Part shown: piece after piece, positions 26,281-32,599 of the stretch | How the letters are laid out: each line of letters starts with the position of its first letter | Numbering within the stretch: the first letter of the stretch is position 1 | Assembly: GCA_902761585.1 (NCBI GenBank) | Contig: CACWKX010000019.1 | Span: 1-39,749 of the forward strand | From: an uncultured Lachnospiraceae bacterium | GTDB lineage: Bacteria; Bacillota; Clostridia; Lachnospirales; Lachnospiraceae | DNA: 39,749 nt | Direction of reading: 5' to 3' | Made by a program: the position numbers and the translations under genes | Notes under the pieces: model-generated | Told to the model about the DNA's origin: nothing | The model's database searches: none | What the model saw: the letters and a program-made list of their open reading frames with translations, nothing else

Positions 26281-26633
26281 AGCCAGGCTGCGGGACTGGG
26301 GATTTCAGACAGGAGAGGTTTCAGGCGCGTGCATCCAGGAAAGGACGGATGGACGCAGACATCTGGTGCCTGCGTATGCTGGCAGCCGTGTATGCTGGTG
26401 TCTGTGTATGGGAAGTCGAAAAAGCAGGGTTTCGGACTGAGGATTGGCCGGAACCCTTTTTTATGAGGGCGACCGCTCATCATCGAGTGCGGAGCAAGAG
26501 ATGAAGGCGGTGCCGCCTGATCGGGTAGGCAGAGCTCATCTGCCCTACTCAATTAGGATGGCAGTGCAGAAGGCAGGCGGGAGGAGAACACGGCTGATTC
26601 AGATTCCAACTGCGAGAAGACGAGGCAGATAAG
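26281..26633 (+). other. Intergenic region with a terminator
   Basis: A 353-base stretch. It holds the terminator at 26426-26462, a GTATGCTGG short repeat (two copies near 26380-26400), and the ribosome site of the next gene (GAGG at 26622-26625). Open frames here are short, lack good ribosome sites and were not accepted. No convincing promoter was seen. Confidence 0.5.
26426..26462 (+). terminator. Rho-independent terminator of the pyrG-glnA-ANTAR operon
   Basis: A 10-bp stem with one G-U pair (AGGGTTTCGG at 26426-26435 with CCGGAACCCT at 26448-26457), followed by six T. Confidence 0.85.
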
Positions 26634-27644
26634 ATGAATGCAACTGACCAGTATATGAGGGCGTGCAGGCTCTGCCCAAGGAACTGTAGCACGAACAGGC
26701 TTTCAGGCGCATGCGGCGCATGCGGTGTCCCGGCAGAAGTCTATGTGGCGCGGGCTGCACTTCACGCCTGGGAGGAACCCTGCATCTCAGGAAACAATGG
26801 CTCCGGGGCCGTCTTTTTTGCCGGCTGCGGACTGAAATGCGTCTTCTGTCAGAACAGGGCGATCTCGGGAACTTCCGTGTCGAAGAATCTGACTGAGAAC
26901 AACCTTCCAATATGCCGGGTTGCTGTGCCGGGGAAGCCGGTGACGGTCAGCCATCTGACAGCTGTGTTTCTGCGGCTGCAGAATGAGCAGCATGCCAACA
27001 ACATCAATCTGGTCACGGCGGCTCAGTACATCCCGCAGGTGGCACAGGCCTTGAAAGTGGCTAAGGCACAGGGGCTCAGGATCCCGGTCGTATACAATTC
27101 AAGCGGCTATGAGAAGGTCATTTCTCTGAGACTTCTGGAAGGGCTGGTGGATGTCTGGCTGCCGGATTTCAAGTATATGGATCCTGAGCTTGCCGCAGCG
27201 TATTCCCATGCGCCGGATTATCCTGAAATCGCGAAGAGGGCGATTGCAGAGATGGTACGGCAGGCAGGAGAGCCTGAGTTTTATGAGGAAACCCGGTGGG
27301 GGACAGATGGAGAACCCATGCCTGCAGGATCAGGGGCGAAACTCATGAAGAAGGGCGTGATTGTCCGCCATCTTCTGCTGCCCGGACATGTGAAGAATGC
27401 GAAAGCTGTTGTACAATATCTGCATGAAACATACGGCAATTCCATCTACATCAGCATGATGAATCAGTATACACCGATGGGAAATAACTGTAAGGATCCG
27501 CTTCTGGCGCGGAAGGTCACAAAGCGGGAATATGAGAGGCTGACAGAATATGCAGTCGGGATCGGAGTCGAATATGGATTCATACAGGAAGGCGAAACCG
27601 CGAAGGAAAGCTTTATCCCGTCCTGGAACGGAGAAGGCGTCTGA
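26634..27644 (+). CDS. PflA-like radical SAM protein
   Basis: A 336-residue cytoplasmic radical SAM enzyme. An N-terminal cysteine cluster (CRLCPRNC near 11-18, then CGACG) resembles a second Fe-S or zinc site; the SAM/4Fe-4S motif is CGLKCVFCQN (about 64-73). Later blocks NSSGYEKVISLRLLEG and VDVWLPDFKYMDPELA match proteins annotated as pyruvate-formate-lyase-activating-like. The true substrate is unknown, and no glycyl radical enzyme gene is adjacent. The start at 26634 follows GAGG (26622-26625). Its 3' end overlaps the methyltransferase gene by 71 bases. Confidence 0.85.
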   Translation: MNATDQYMRACRLCPRNCSTNRLSGACGACGVPAEVYVARAALHAWEEPCISGNNGSGAVFFAGCGLKCVFCQNRAISGTSVSKNLTENNLPICRVAVPGKPVTVSHLTAVFLRLQNEQHANNINLVTAAQYIPQVAQALKVAKAQGLRIPVVYNSSGYEKVISLRLLEGLVDVWLPDFKYMDPELAAAYSHAPDYPEIAKRAIAEMVRQAGEPEFYEETRWGTDGEPMPAGSGAKLMKKGVIVRHLLLPGHVKNAKAVVQYLHETYGNSIYISMMNQYTPMGNNCKDPLLARKVTKREYERLTEYAVGIGVEYGFIQEGETAKESFIPSWNGEGV

Positions 27645-28968
27645 GGAACGCCGGGGAGACAGCCATGCAGCCGCAGAAAAGGAGAATATCTGTCCGCATG
27701 CGAAGAAGTGCGGCGGCTGCGATTATCAGGGGGTGCCCTATAAGCTCCAGCTCCAGAAAAAGGATGCACACATCCGCTATCTGCTGAAGGACACCGTGCG
27801 CAGGATTCACCCCATCATCGGAATGGAGACACCTCTCCATTATCGGTGCAAGGTGCATGCTGTATTTTCTCATGACCGGAAGGGAAACCCGATTTCCGGA
27901 ATCTATGAAAAGAACTCCCATGTGATTGTTCCGATGGACAGCTGTATGATTGAGGATGAGGTGTGTGACCGCATCATCGTCAGCATCCGGAGTCTGCTGA
28001 AGTCCTTTAAGATCAGGACCTTTGATGAGGATACCGGATACGGACTGCTTCGCCATGTGCTTGTCCGGAAGGGATATGCGACGGGCGAATACCTGGTCGT
28101 GCTGGTTGTCGCCGATCCGATCTTTCCATCCAGAAACAACTTTGTGAAGGCGCTCAGGAAGGAGCATCCTGATATTACATCGATTGTTCTGAATATCAAT
28201 GACAAGTCAACCTCGATGGTGCTCGGTGAGCGCAACATCACCCTGTACGGACCGGGTTTTATCAAGGATGAACTGTGCGGACACAGATTCCGGATCTCGC
28301 CGAATTCATTTTACCAGGTGAACCCGGCCCAGACAGAAATCCTGTACCGGACGGCGATTCGATACGCATATCTGACCGGGAAGGAAGAAGTTCTGGATGC
28401 CTACTGCGGGACAGGGACAATCGGCATCATTGCCTCTGGCCAGGCTGGCCATGTGACAGGCGTTGAGCTGAACAGGGAAGCTGTGAAGGATGCCATCAGC
28501 AACGCGAGGGCAGAGCAGCTGAAGAACGTCGATTTTATTTGTGCAGATGCAGGTGAATATCTGAATCAGCTGACGAAAGCGGCAGAGGCGGAAGAAACAG
28601 AGAGATGGTTCAGCGGGAGAAAGGCAGGCCGCAGGAAGGACCCGCGTGTTCGGCTCCCGGATGTCATCATCATGGATCCGCCCAGATCGGGCAGTACGCC
28701 GCAGTTCATCCGGGCGGCGGCATTTTCCGGCGCCAAACGCATCGTGTATATTTCCTGCGGACCAGAGAGTCTTGCGCGAGACCTGGAACTCTTCGAGGAG
28801 CTTGGCTATGCGGCAGAAGAGGCACAGCCGGTAGACCTTTTCCCGTTCACATATCACGTCGAGACCGTGTGCCTCTTGAGCAACCGAAAACCAGATACGA
28901 AAGTCAGGATCGATGTGGATCTGGAAGACTACTACCGTATCAAGGACGCAAAGAAAAATCAGAACTGA
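27574..28968 (+). CDS. rlmD: 23S rRNA (uracil-5-)-methyltransferase, RlmD/TrmA family
   Basis: A 464-residue SAM-dependent RNA methyltransferase. A lysine/arginine-rich N-terminus precedes a 4Fe-4S cluster motif ICPHAKKCGGC (about residues 40-50). The SAM-binding motif LDAYCGTGTIGI and the catalytic blocks MDPPRSG and YISCGPESLARDL (nucleophile Cys) are intact. The family 5-methylates a uridine of 23S rRNA; the exact site (RlmD or RlmCD type) cannot be decided here. The start at 27574 is preferred (GGAG at 27564-27567) although it overlaps the upstream gene by 71 bases. Between DAGEYLNQ and the DPPRSG block there is a charged insert of about 30 residues (EAEETERWFSGRKAGRRKD). Confidence 0.9.
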   Translation: MDSYRKAKPRRKALSRPGTEKASEERRGDSHAAAEKENICPHAKKCGGCDYQGVPYKLQLQKKDAHIRYLLKDTVRRIHPIIGMETPLHYRCKVHAVFSHDRKGNPISGIYEKNSHVIVPMDSCMIEDEVCDRIIVSIRSLLKSFKIRTFDEDTGYGLLRHVLVRKGYATGEYLVVLVVADPIFPSRNNFVKALRKEHPDITSIVLNINDKSTSMVLGERNITLYGPGFIKDELCGHRFRISPNSFYQVNPAQTEILYRTAIRYAYLTGKEEVLDAYCGTGTIGIIASGQAGHVTGVELNREAVKDAISNARAEQLKNVDFICADAGEYLNQLTKAAEAEETERWFSGRKAGRRKDPRVRLPDVIIMDPPRSGSTPQFIRAAAFSGAKRIVYISCGPESLARDLELFEELGYAAEEAQPVDLFPFTYHVETVCLLSNRKPDTKVRIDVDLEDYYRIKDAKKNQN

Positions 28969-28992
28969 AAATAAAACACCGAACTAAAGCGA

Positions 28993-29032
28993 AAGCTGCT
29001 GATGTGTAAAAGCATTGGCAGCTTATTTTTTT
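28993..29032 (+). terminator. Terminator after rlmD
   Basis: A 12-bp stem with two G-U pairs (AAGCTGCTGATG at 28993-29004 with CATTGGCAGCTT at 29013-29024), then A and seven T. It marks the end of the conserved block and the start of the accessory region. Confidence 0.9.
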
Positions 29033-29053
29033 CGCCGAAGGGAGGTGGTGCCT

Positions 29054-29071
29054 ATGATCTGGATCCGATGA
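29054..29071 (+). CDS. Possible five-codon leader ORF upstream of symE-like gene
   Basis: ATG at 29054 follows GGGAGGTGGTG (29040-29050), one of the best ribosome sites in the window, yet the frame encodes only MIWIR before a stop at 29069. It could be a leader peptide whose translation affects the downstream toxin gene, or the remnant of a small toxin ORF. The evidence is only the ribosome site. Confidence 0.25.
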   Translation: MIWIR

Positions 29072-29125
29072 TCTTGGAACGGTAGCTGACAATCAAAGAC
29101 AATCTGAGAAACGGAGGAAATCTTA

Positions 29126-29425
29126 ATGGCAAAGAAGAGAAGTGTTATGGTTTACGGACAGAGCGGCTATAAGTATCGTGAAACGCCGACGATCATGCTT
29201 AAGGGACTGTGGCTTAAAGAAGCAGGTTTTGATATCGGGGATTATATCTCCGTCACCTGCGAGGATGGCAAGATCATCATCACCCAGGAAGCCGAGAGAG
29301 CTGCTGTGAAAGCCGCAGAGGCTGAGTTCATGGAGAGGGAGATGAAAGCCTTACAGAAGCGATACGAGGCTGAAAAAGTCAAAATAAGGGCTCAGATGGT
29401 AGCCGAGCCGGGAGCGAGGTGGTAA
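29126..29425 (+). CDS. SymE-like type I addiction toxin family protein
   Basis: A 99-residue protein. The SymE core is clear: PTIMLKGLWLKEAGF, DIGDYISVTCEDGKIIIT (about residues 21-54), an AbrB/MazE-like swapped-hairpin fold. In E. coli SymE is an SOS-induced RNA-targeting or nucleoid-binding toxin, held by an antisense RNA. The C-terminal half is a charged helix (AERAAVKAAEAEFMEREMKA) not found in E. coli SymE. RBS GGAGGAAA precedes the start. It opens the accessory region that holds McrBC; in E. coli symE also lies beside mcrBC/hsd. No antisense RNA was identified with confidence. Confidence 0.8.
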   Translation: MAKKRSVMVYGQSGYKYRETPTIMLKGLWLKEAGFDIGDYISVTCEDGKIIITQEAERAAVKAAEAEFMEREMKALQKRYEAEKVKIRAQMVAEPGARW

Positions 29426-29427
29426 TC

Positions 29428-29712
29428 ATGTTTACCACAGAAGAACTTCAGGCAATTGACAGGAAGTATTTTACGGTGATTGTGGCGGACGCTTTTGATG
29501 TAACACTGATCAGCAACAACACCCGGCATGTTTGGTACATCCATAATGTTGAGCTGAAGGATCGGAATCTATGTCTGGTCTATCATAAGCACAAAATCAA
29601 TCACCCATATCACAGCCATTCCCGGTGCGGAACACTTCGGAAGGCGATCAGGGATATCAAGTCCCATGATGAATTTCAATTAAACGGCAGAAAGCCAGTC
29701 TATAAGCATTGA
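29428..29712 (+). CDS. Small hypothetical protein of the accessory region
   Basis: A 94-residue protein without recognised family. The ATG at 29428 follows GAGG (29416-29419), two bases after the SymE stop, so the two genes are almost certainly co-transcribed. The centre is beta-rich (YFTVIVADAFDVTLISNN, HVWYIHNVELKDRNLCLVYHKHK), and a His-rich stretch (HPYHSHSRCG) precedes a C-terminal helical part (TLRKAIRDIKSHDEF). Coupling with the toxin-like gene suggests a partner or antitoxin role, but this is a guess. Confidence 0.6.
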   Translation: MFTTEELQAIDRKYFTVIVADAFDVTLISNNTRHVWYIHNVELKDRNLCLVYHKHKINHPYHSHSRCGTLRKAIRDIKSHDEFQLNGRKPVYKH

Positions 29713-29716
29713 AAAC

Positions 29717-29760
29717 AGAGCGGTAGCACCCAATGATGGATGTTACCGCTCTTTCTCTGT
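29717..29760. terminator. Terminator between convergent genes
   Basis: A 12-bp stem with one G-U pair (AGAGCGGTAGCA at 29717-29728 with TGTTACCGCTCT at 29741-29752), followed by T-rich sequence (TTCTCTGTTTTG) on the plus strand and GTTTTC on the minus strand. Confidence 0.75.
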
Positions 29761-29766
29761 TTTGTC

Positions 29767-30486
29767 TTATTTGCGATTTTTCTTACAGTGGCGAAGTCTC
29801 AGGTATTCGCAGACGACATCATGGGCATTGTTGATTTCCTGGCGTCCACGGCTGGATTTCAGATTGATCTCGATGCAGATGTCATCAATGGACATTCCCT
29901 GCAGGCTCAGACGGATGATTTTGGCGTAGCGGGGATTCTCCTTGTCGAAGTGAGCCAGAAGCTTGATCTTCAGTTCCTCTTCGGTAGGTTCCGGGCAAAG
30001 CTTGTCCAGAACCTGATCCTCTACGGACGGCTGCGTGGTATCTTCGATGTCAAAGGTTTCTCCGTCATATTCATAATCGAGAGACAGGATCTCCACACGC
30101 TTCGGATTGTAGCGCTCCAGAAGTCCCTTGTTCGGGCACCCCTTACAACGTCTGGTGTAAGGGCAAAGCTTGTCTGAACCATCAGGGTTCTTGCCGATGA
30201 TGCAGCGGCCTTCGCGGCGCATTTCCATGTCTTTGTTCAGCTCATCCCAAAAGTCCTTCATGTAGGAAGCGTAATGGTCTTCGCTGATGGCCATAAATCC
30301 GATCTCAAAGGAAAACTCTCCGAGATGCATGGTGGTGAAGTTGTCCTGGATGTAGTCGTTTTTCTGCAGACCGAACTTTTCTTTGAGGAAGGGAACTAAG
30401 ACCTTGCCTTCCGGGACGGGATTTCCGTCAAAGGACTTACGGTTGCTGTACTTCTGTGTGTTACTGTAATCTGCTTTACGTGCCAT
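29767..30486 (-). CDS. Mobile-element type sigma/HTH-like regulator with a cysteine cluster
   Basis: A 239-residue protein similar to proteins often found in Lachnospiraceae mobile elements. The N-terminal half is unfamiliar (FLKEKFGLQKNDYIQDNF, then GEFSFEIGFMAISEDH). The centre has a putative metal site (CIIGKNPDGSDKLCPYTRRC, then KGC; five cysteines about residues 95-117). The C-terminal part, NPRYAKIIRLSLQGMSIDDI and KSSRGRQEINNAHDVVCEYL, resembles a sigma-70 region 4-like helix-turn-helix. It is probably a DNA-binding regulator; sigma activity is not shown. RBS CAGGAGGAAAAG supports the start at 30486. Two overlapping inverted repeats lie in its leader (30523-30572). Confidence 0.65.
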   Translation of the reverse strand: MARKADYSNTQKYSNRKSFDGNPVPEGKVLVPFLKEKFGLQKNDYIQDNFTTMHLGEFSFEIGFMAISEDHYASYMKDFWDELNKDMEMRREGRCIIGKNPDGSDKLCPYTRRCKGCPNKGLLERYNPKRVEILSLDYEYDGETFDIEDTTQPSVEDQVLDKLCPEPTEEELKIKLLAHFDKENPRYAKIIRLSLQGMSIDDICIEINLKSSRGRQEINNAHDVVCEYLRLRHCKKNRK

Positions 30487-30522
30487 AACTTTTCCTCCTG
30501 TGATTGGCTAAGATTTGCGTTG

Positions 30523-30572
30523 ATCGCAGGAAGAAAAAGGATCATTCCTGCGATTGTTTACAGGAGTGATCC
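30523..30572 (-). promoter_or_regulatory. Overlapping inverted repeats upstream of the sigma/HTH-like gene
   Basis: Two inverted repeats share one arm: ATCGCAGGAA (30523-30532) with TTCCTGCGAT (30545-30554), and GGATCATTCCTG (30539-30550) with CAGGAGTGATCC (30561-30572). On the minus strand the second forms a 12-bp hairpin with one mismatch followed by TTTTTCTT, terminator-like, and the first would be an alternative hairpin that prevents it. This resembles an attenuator or an operator pair for the gene ending at 29767. Confidence 0.45.
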
Positions 30573-30577
30573 AATCA

Positions 30578-30618
30578 TTCGTAAGGTCGGGTGCTATGGT
30601 TCGTAAGGTTCTTAAGGT
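30578..30618. repeat. Short direct repeats TTCGTAAGGT
   Basis: TTCGTAAGGT at 30578-30587 and 30600-30609 (22-base period, two helix turns), and a variant TTCTTAAGGT at 30609-30618. They lie between the divergent genes and could be regulator sites. Confidence 0.5.
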
Positions 30619-30724
30619 ACGGGATTTGAAAAAGTTGGTTTTCTATCGAAAAAAGCTGGGGATAGGATCAACAGAAAAGTGTCAAATGAGCCTGGAGGGG
30701 GAGTACAGAAAAAGCACGTTCTCA

Positions 30725-30753
30725 TTGATAGATTCAGACATTTGTGATATAAT
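30725..30753 (+). promoter_or_regulatory. Strong promoter of the accessory (defence) operon
   Basis: TTGATA (30725-30730), a 17-base spacer and TATAAT (30748-30753) with an extended -10 TGA (30745-30747). About 90 bases before the GTG start at 30841; no terminator was noticed between here and the end of the PLD gene. Confidence 0.82.
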
Positions 30754-30840
30754 CGGAATTAGTGGGAATTGGTTGGAAACAAAATGAACCAGTATACTAC
30801 ATGAGTAGAATTGCAAACGAGAGTAAATCGGAGGAAATCT

Positions 30841-31734
30841 GTGACGAATATAGCGTATCCGCGTCTGTGTGGTGGCACCTTTATGACGCTGGTAATACAG
30901 GCGCTGCTGCAGCGGAAGAAAGCAAGAGAACACTATAAGGGTGAGAGTGATAAGCTGAATGATCCGGATGTACTTGTGGGGCTGATCACGGTTATCAATC
31001 CTGACTATGAGGATCCGGGGAAGGCTGTACTTAAGACGAAAGCCAACGACTATAAGTCATGCAAATTATCGACGGGACAGTATCTCCCGTTTGGAGATAA
31101 GCTGGCGATTGAGGTCTTTGACCAAAGGGTACGAAATAACTATCTGGCGGCCAGAAATGACATGTGCATCTTTGTAGATAGCTTTATCGAAACGGGAACA
31201 AAGCTGCAGAAAGATGTTCGCCTGGTGAAGGCTCTGATTGATCTGATTGAGCAGGACGAAAGCATTGATGACAGTGTGGAGTTCATGGTTGATGAGAATG
31301 GAGATGCCGTCAGGAAAGATCAGCTTCGCAATCTGAAAAGGGTATGCCTTCCGTCATTTCTCTTGGGAATATGGCATTTCATAGTTATCAACCGAAAGAA
31401 TAATAAGGTTGGGCAACTTACATATGATACCTGGTGCCCTGAGAACGGTGGCGGTACCAGAGAGTATGAAGGGGCTATGGGCGAAAACCTCTCGATAGAG
31501 CTGGAGGTTTATACACTGGAACCAGAGGATGAGACTGAAGATACGGAGCAGGAAGCGGAGGTTGTAGAAGATCAGCCGGAGCAGAATGATCAAGATAATC
31601 AGAACGACCATCAGGAGACATCCGGCACTGGTCCAAACCTGCAGCAGATCAATAATCCGTTTACTTTCATACAGAACGGAGATAACAACACACAGATTGG
31701 ATATATAGCGAACCAGACGATTGTAAAGAAGTGA
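30841..31734 (+). CDS. Unknown protein with acidic linker and C-terminal NTQIGYI motif
   Basis: A 297-residue protein of unrecognised family. The start is GTG at 30841 with GGAGG six bases ahead; a longer frame from 30811 has no ribosome site. Residues 1-215 look like one or two mixed alpha/beta domains (MTNIAYPRLCGGTFMTLVIQ, SIDDSVEFMVDENGDAVRKDQL, LPSFLLGIWHFIVINRKNN, TYDTWCPENGGG). Residues 225-265 are a strongly acidic, Gln/Asn-rich linker (EPEDETEDTEQEAEVVEDQ). The last 30 residues contain FTFIQNGDNNTQIGYIANQ, and the next gene's product starts with a matching segment. First gene of the operon behind the promoter at 30725-30753. No enzymatic motif was found. Confidence 0.75.
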   Translation: MTNIAYPRLCGGTFMTLVIQALLQRKKAREHYKGESDKLNDPDVLVGLITVINPDYEDPGKAVLKTKANDYKSCKLSTGQYLPFGDKLAIEVFDQRVRNNYLAARNDMCIFVDSFIETGTKLQKDVRLVKALIDLIEQDESIDDSVEFMVDENGDAVRKDQLRNLKRVCLPSFLLGIWHFIVINRKNNKVGQLTYDTWCPENGGGTREYEGAMGENLSIELEVYTLEPEDETEDTEQEAEVVEDQPEQNDQDNQNDHQETSGTGPNLQQINNPFTFIQNGDNNTQIGYIANQTIVKK

Positions 31735-31743
31735 GGATACTGA

Positions 31744-32358
31744 ATGAGTGATGAATTACAAGTACAGACTCCGACCGGTCTGCAGGTACAGGGAAGTCCT
31801 ACGTTCCAGCAGACCGGAAGTGGAAACACTCAGATCGGGTACATAGGGCAACAGATCAACTATATTTCTATGGGCGGCATGCCGCAGCCCTTACGTCCTG
31901 CAAATCCGAATTATGAATATTACAATCTGTTTGTTATTGATCAGGAGCAGGTGGACAGCCTGGTTGCAATTCCGAGACACCAGTCTCTGAACGACTATAC
32001 AGCTGAGGAAGTCCGTAAAATATATGCTCTTCCGGGGTTGGCAGCAGCAGAGGAAATCAAGAGACTGCCGTCATTGTTTGTTATCAGAAATAGGTTCGGC
32101 AATCATACGACTCCGGATCAGTGCGCAGGTTATGGATATATCGTGGACATCCGGCAGAAGAGCGATACGATTATTGTTACAGCATCGATATCACATGTGA
32201 TACGGCAGGAAAAATTGAATGCTCTGGAGAGCGAGCTGCAGTTGCTTCGGGCTCCGGAGAACAACGAATTGGACAGTGTTCACTGGGCAATCAAAAGGGT
32301 GAATTTGCCACAACTGATACAAGAAAAGAAACTTATTGAGATTATGGATATGCTTTAA
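31744..32358 (+). CDS. Unknown protein with N-terminal NTQIGYI motif
   Basis: A 204-residue protein of unrecognised family, nine bases after the previous gene. The N-terminal 40 residues are Gln/Gly/Thr-rich and semi-repetitive (LQVQTPTG then LQVQGSPT), with PTFQQTGSGNTQIGYIGQQ matching the tail of its neighbour. The rest (about 55-204) appears to be one domain: YNLFVIDQEQVDSLVAIPRH, LPSLFVIRNRFGNHTTPDQC, AGYGYIVDIRQKSDTIIVTA, SISHVIRQEKLNALESELQL. The central beta-rich part could be a small barrel, but no known fold can be named. The shared motif suggests the two proteins assemble with each other or with a common partner. Confidence 0.75.
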   Translation: MSDELQVQTPTGLQVQGSPTFQQTGSGNTQIGYIGQQINYISMGGMPQPLRPANPNYEYYNLFVIDQEQVDSLVAIPRHQSLNDYTAEEVRKIYALPGLAAAEEIKRLPSLFVIRNRFGNHTTPDQCAGYGYIVDIRQKSDTIIVTASISHVIRQEKLNALESELQLLRAPENNELDSVHWAIKRVNLPQLIQEKKLIEIMDML

Positions 32359-32370
32359 GCGGAGGAAGAC

Positions 32371-32583
32371 ATGAGCAGGGAATACGAAGCAATGGAAGTC
32401 GAAAAATGGGTAAACCTTGAAGATATAGCGGATCATCTCAGCGTCAGTACCGATACCGTGCGGAACTGGATCAAGAGCGGAAAGATTCCTTATTATCGTG
32501 CCGGAAAACGCTATAAGTTCAGAATCAGCGAAGTAGATGAATGGCTGAAATCCGGCAAAATGAATGACGAAAATGAAGGCTAA
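32371..32583 (+). CDS. Excisionase/MerR-type helix-turn-helix protein
   Basis: A 70-residue DNA-binding protein of the HTH_17 (excisionase) type: WVNLEDIADHLSVSTDTVRN then WIKSGKIPYYRAGKRYKF and ISEVDEWLKSG. RBS GGAGGAAG lies five bases ahead of ATG 32371. Small proteins of this type are common within restriction-modification operons. No integrase is nearby, so a recombination role is unsupported; a role as operon regulator or specificity partner is more likely. Confidence 0.85.
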   Translation: MSREYEAMEVEKWVNLEDIADHLSVSTDTVRNWIKSGKIPYYRAGKRYKFRISEVDEWLKSGKMNDENEG

Positions 32584-32599
32584 GGAAGGAAGCGGTTAT

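Noticed and set aside
26444..26632. 62-codon open frame between the ANTAR and PflA-like genes
   Set aside because: It begins within the terminator and has an arginine-rich nonsense-like composition.
30554..30787. 77-codon open frame in the divergent control region
   Set aside because: It covers the repeats and the operon promoter, lacks a ribosome site and shows no recognisable protein.
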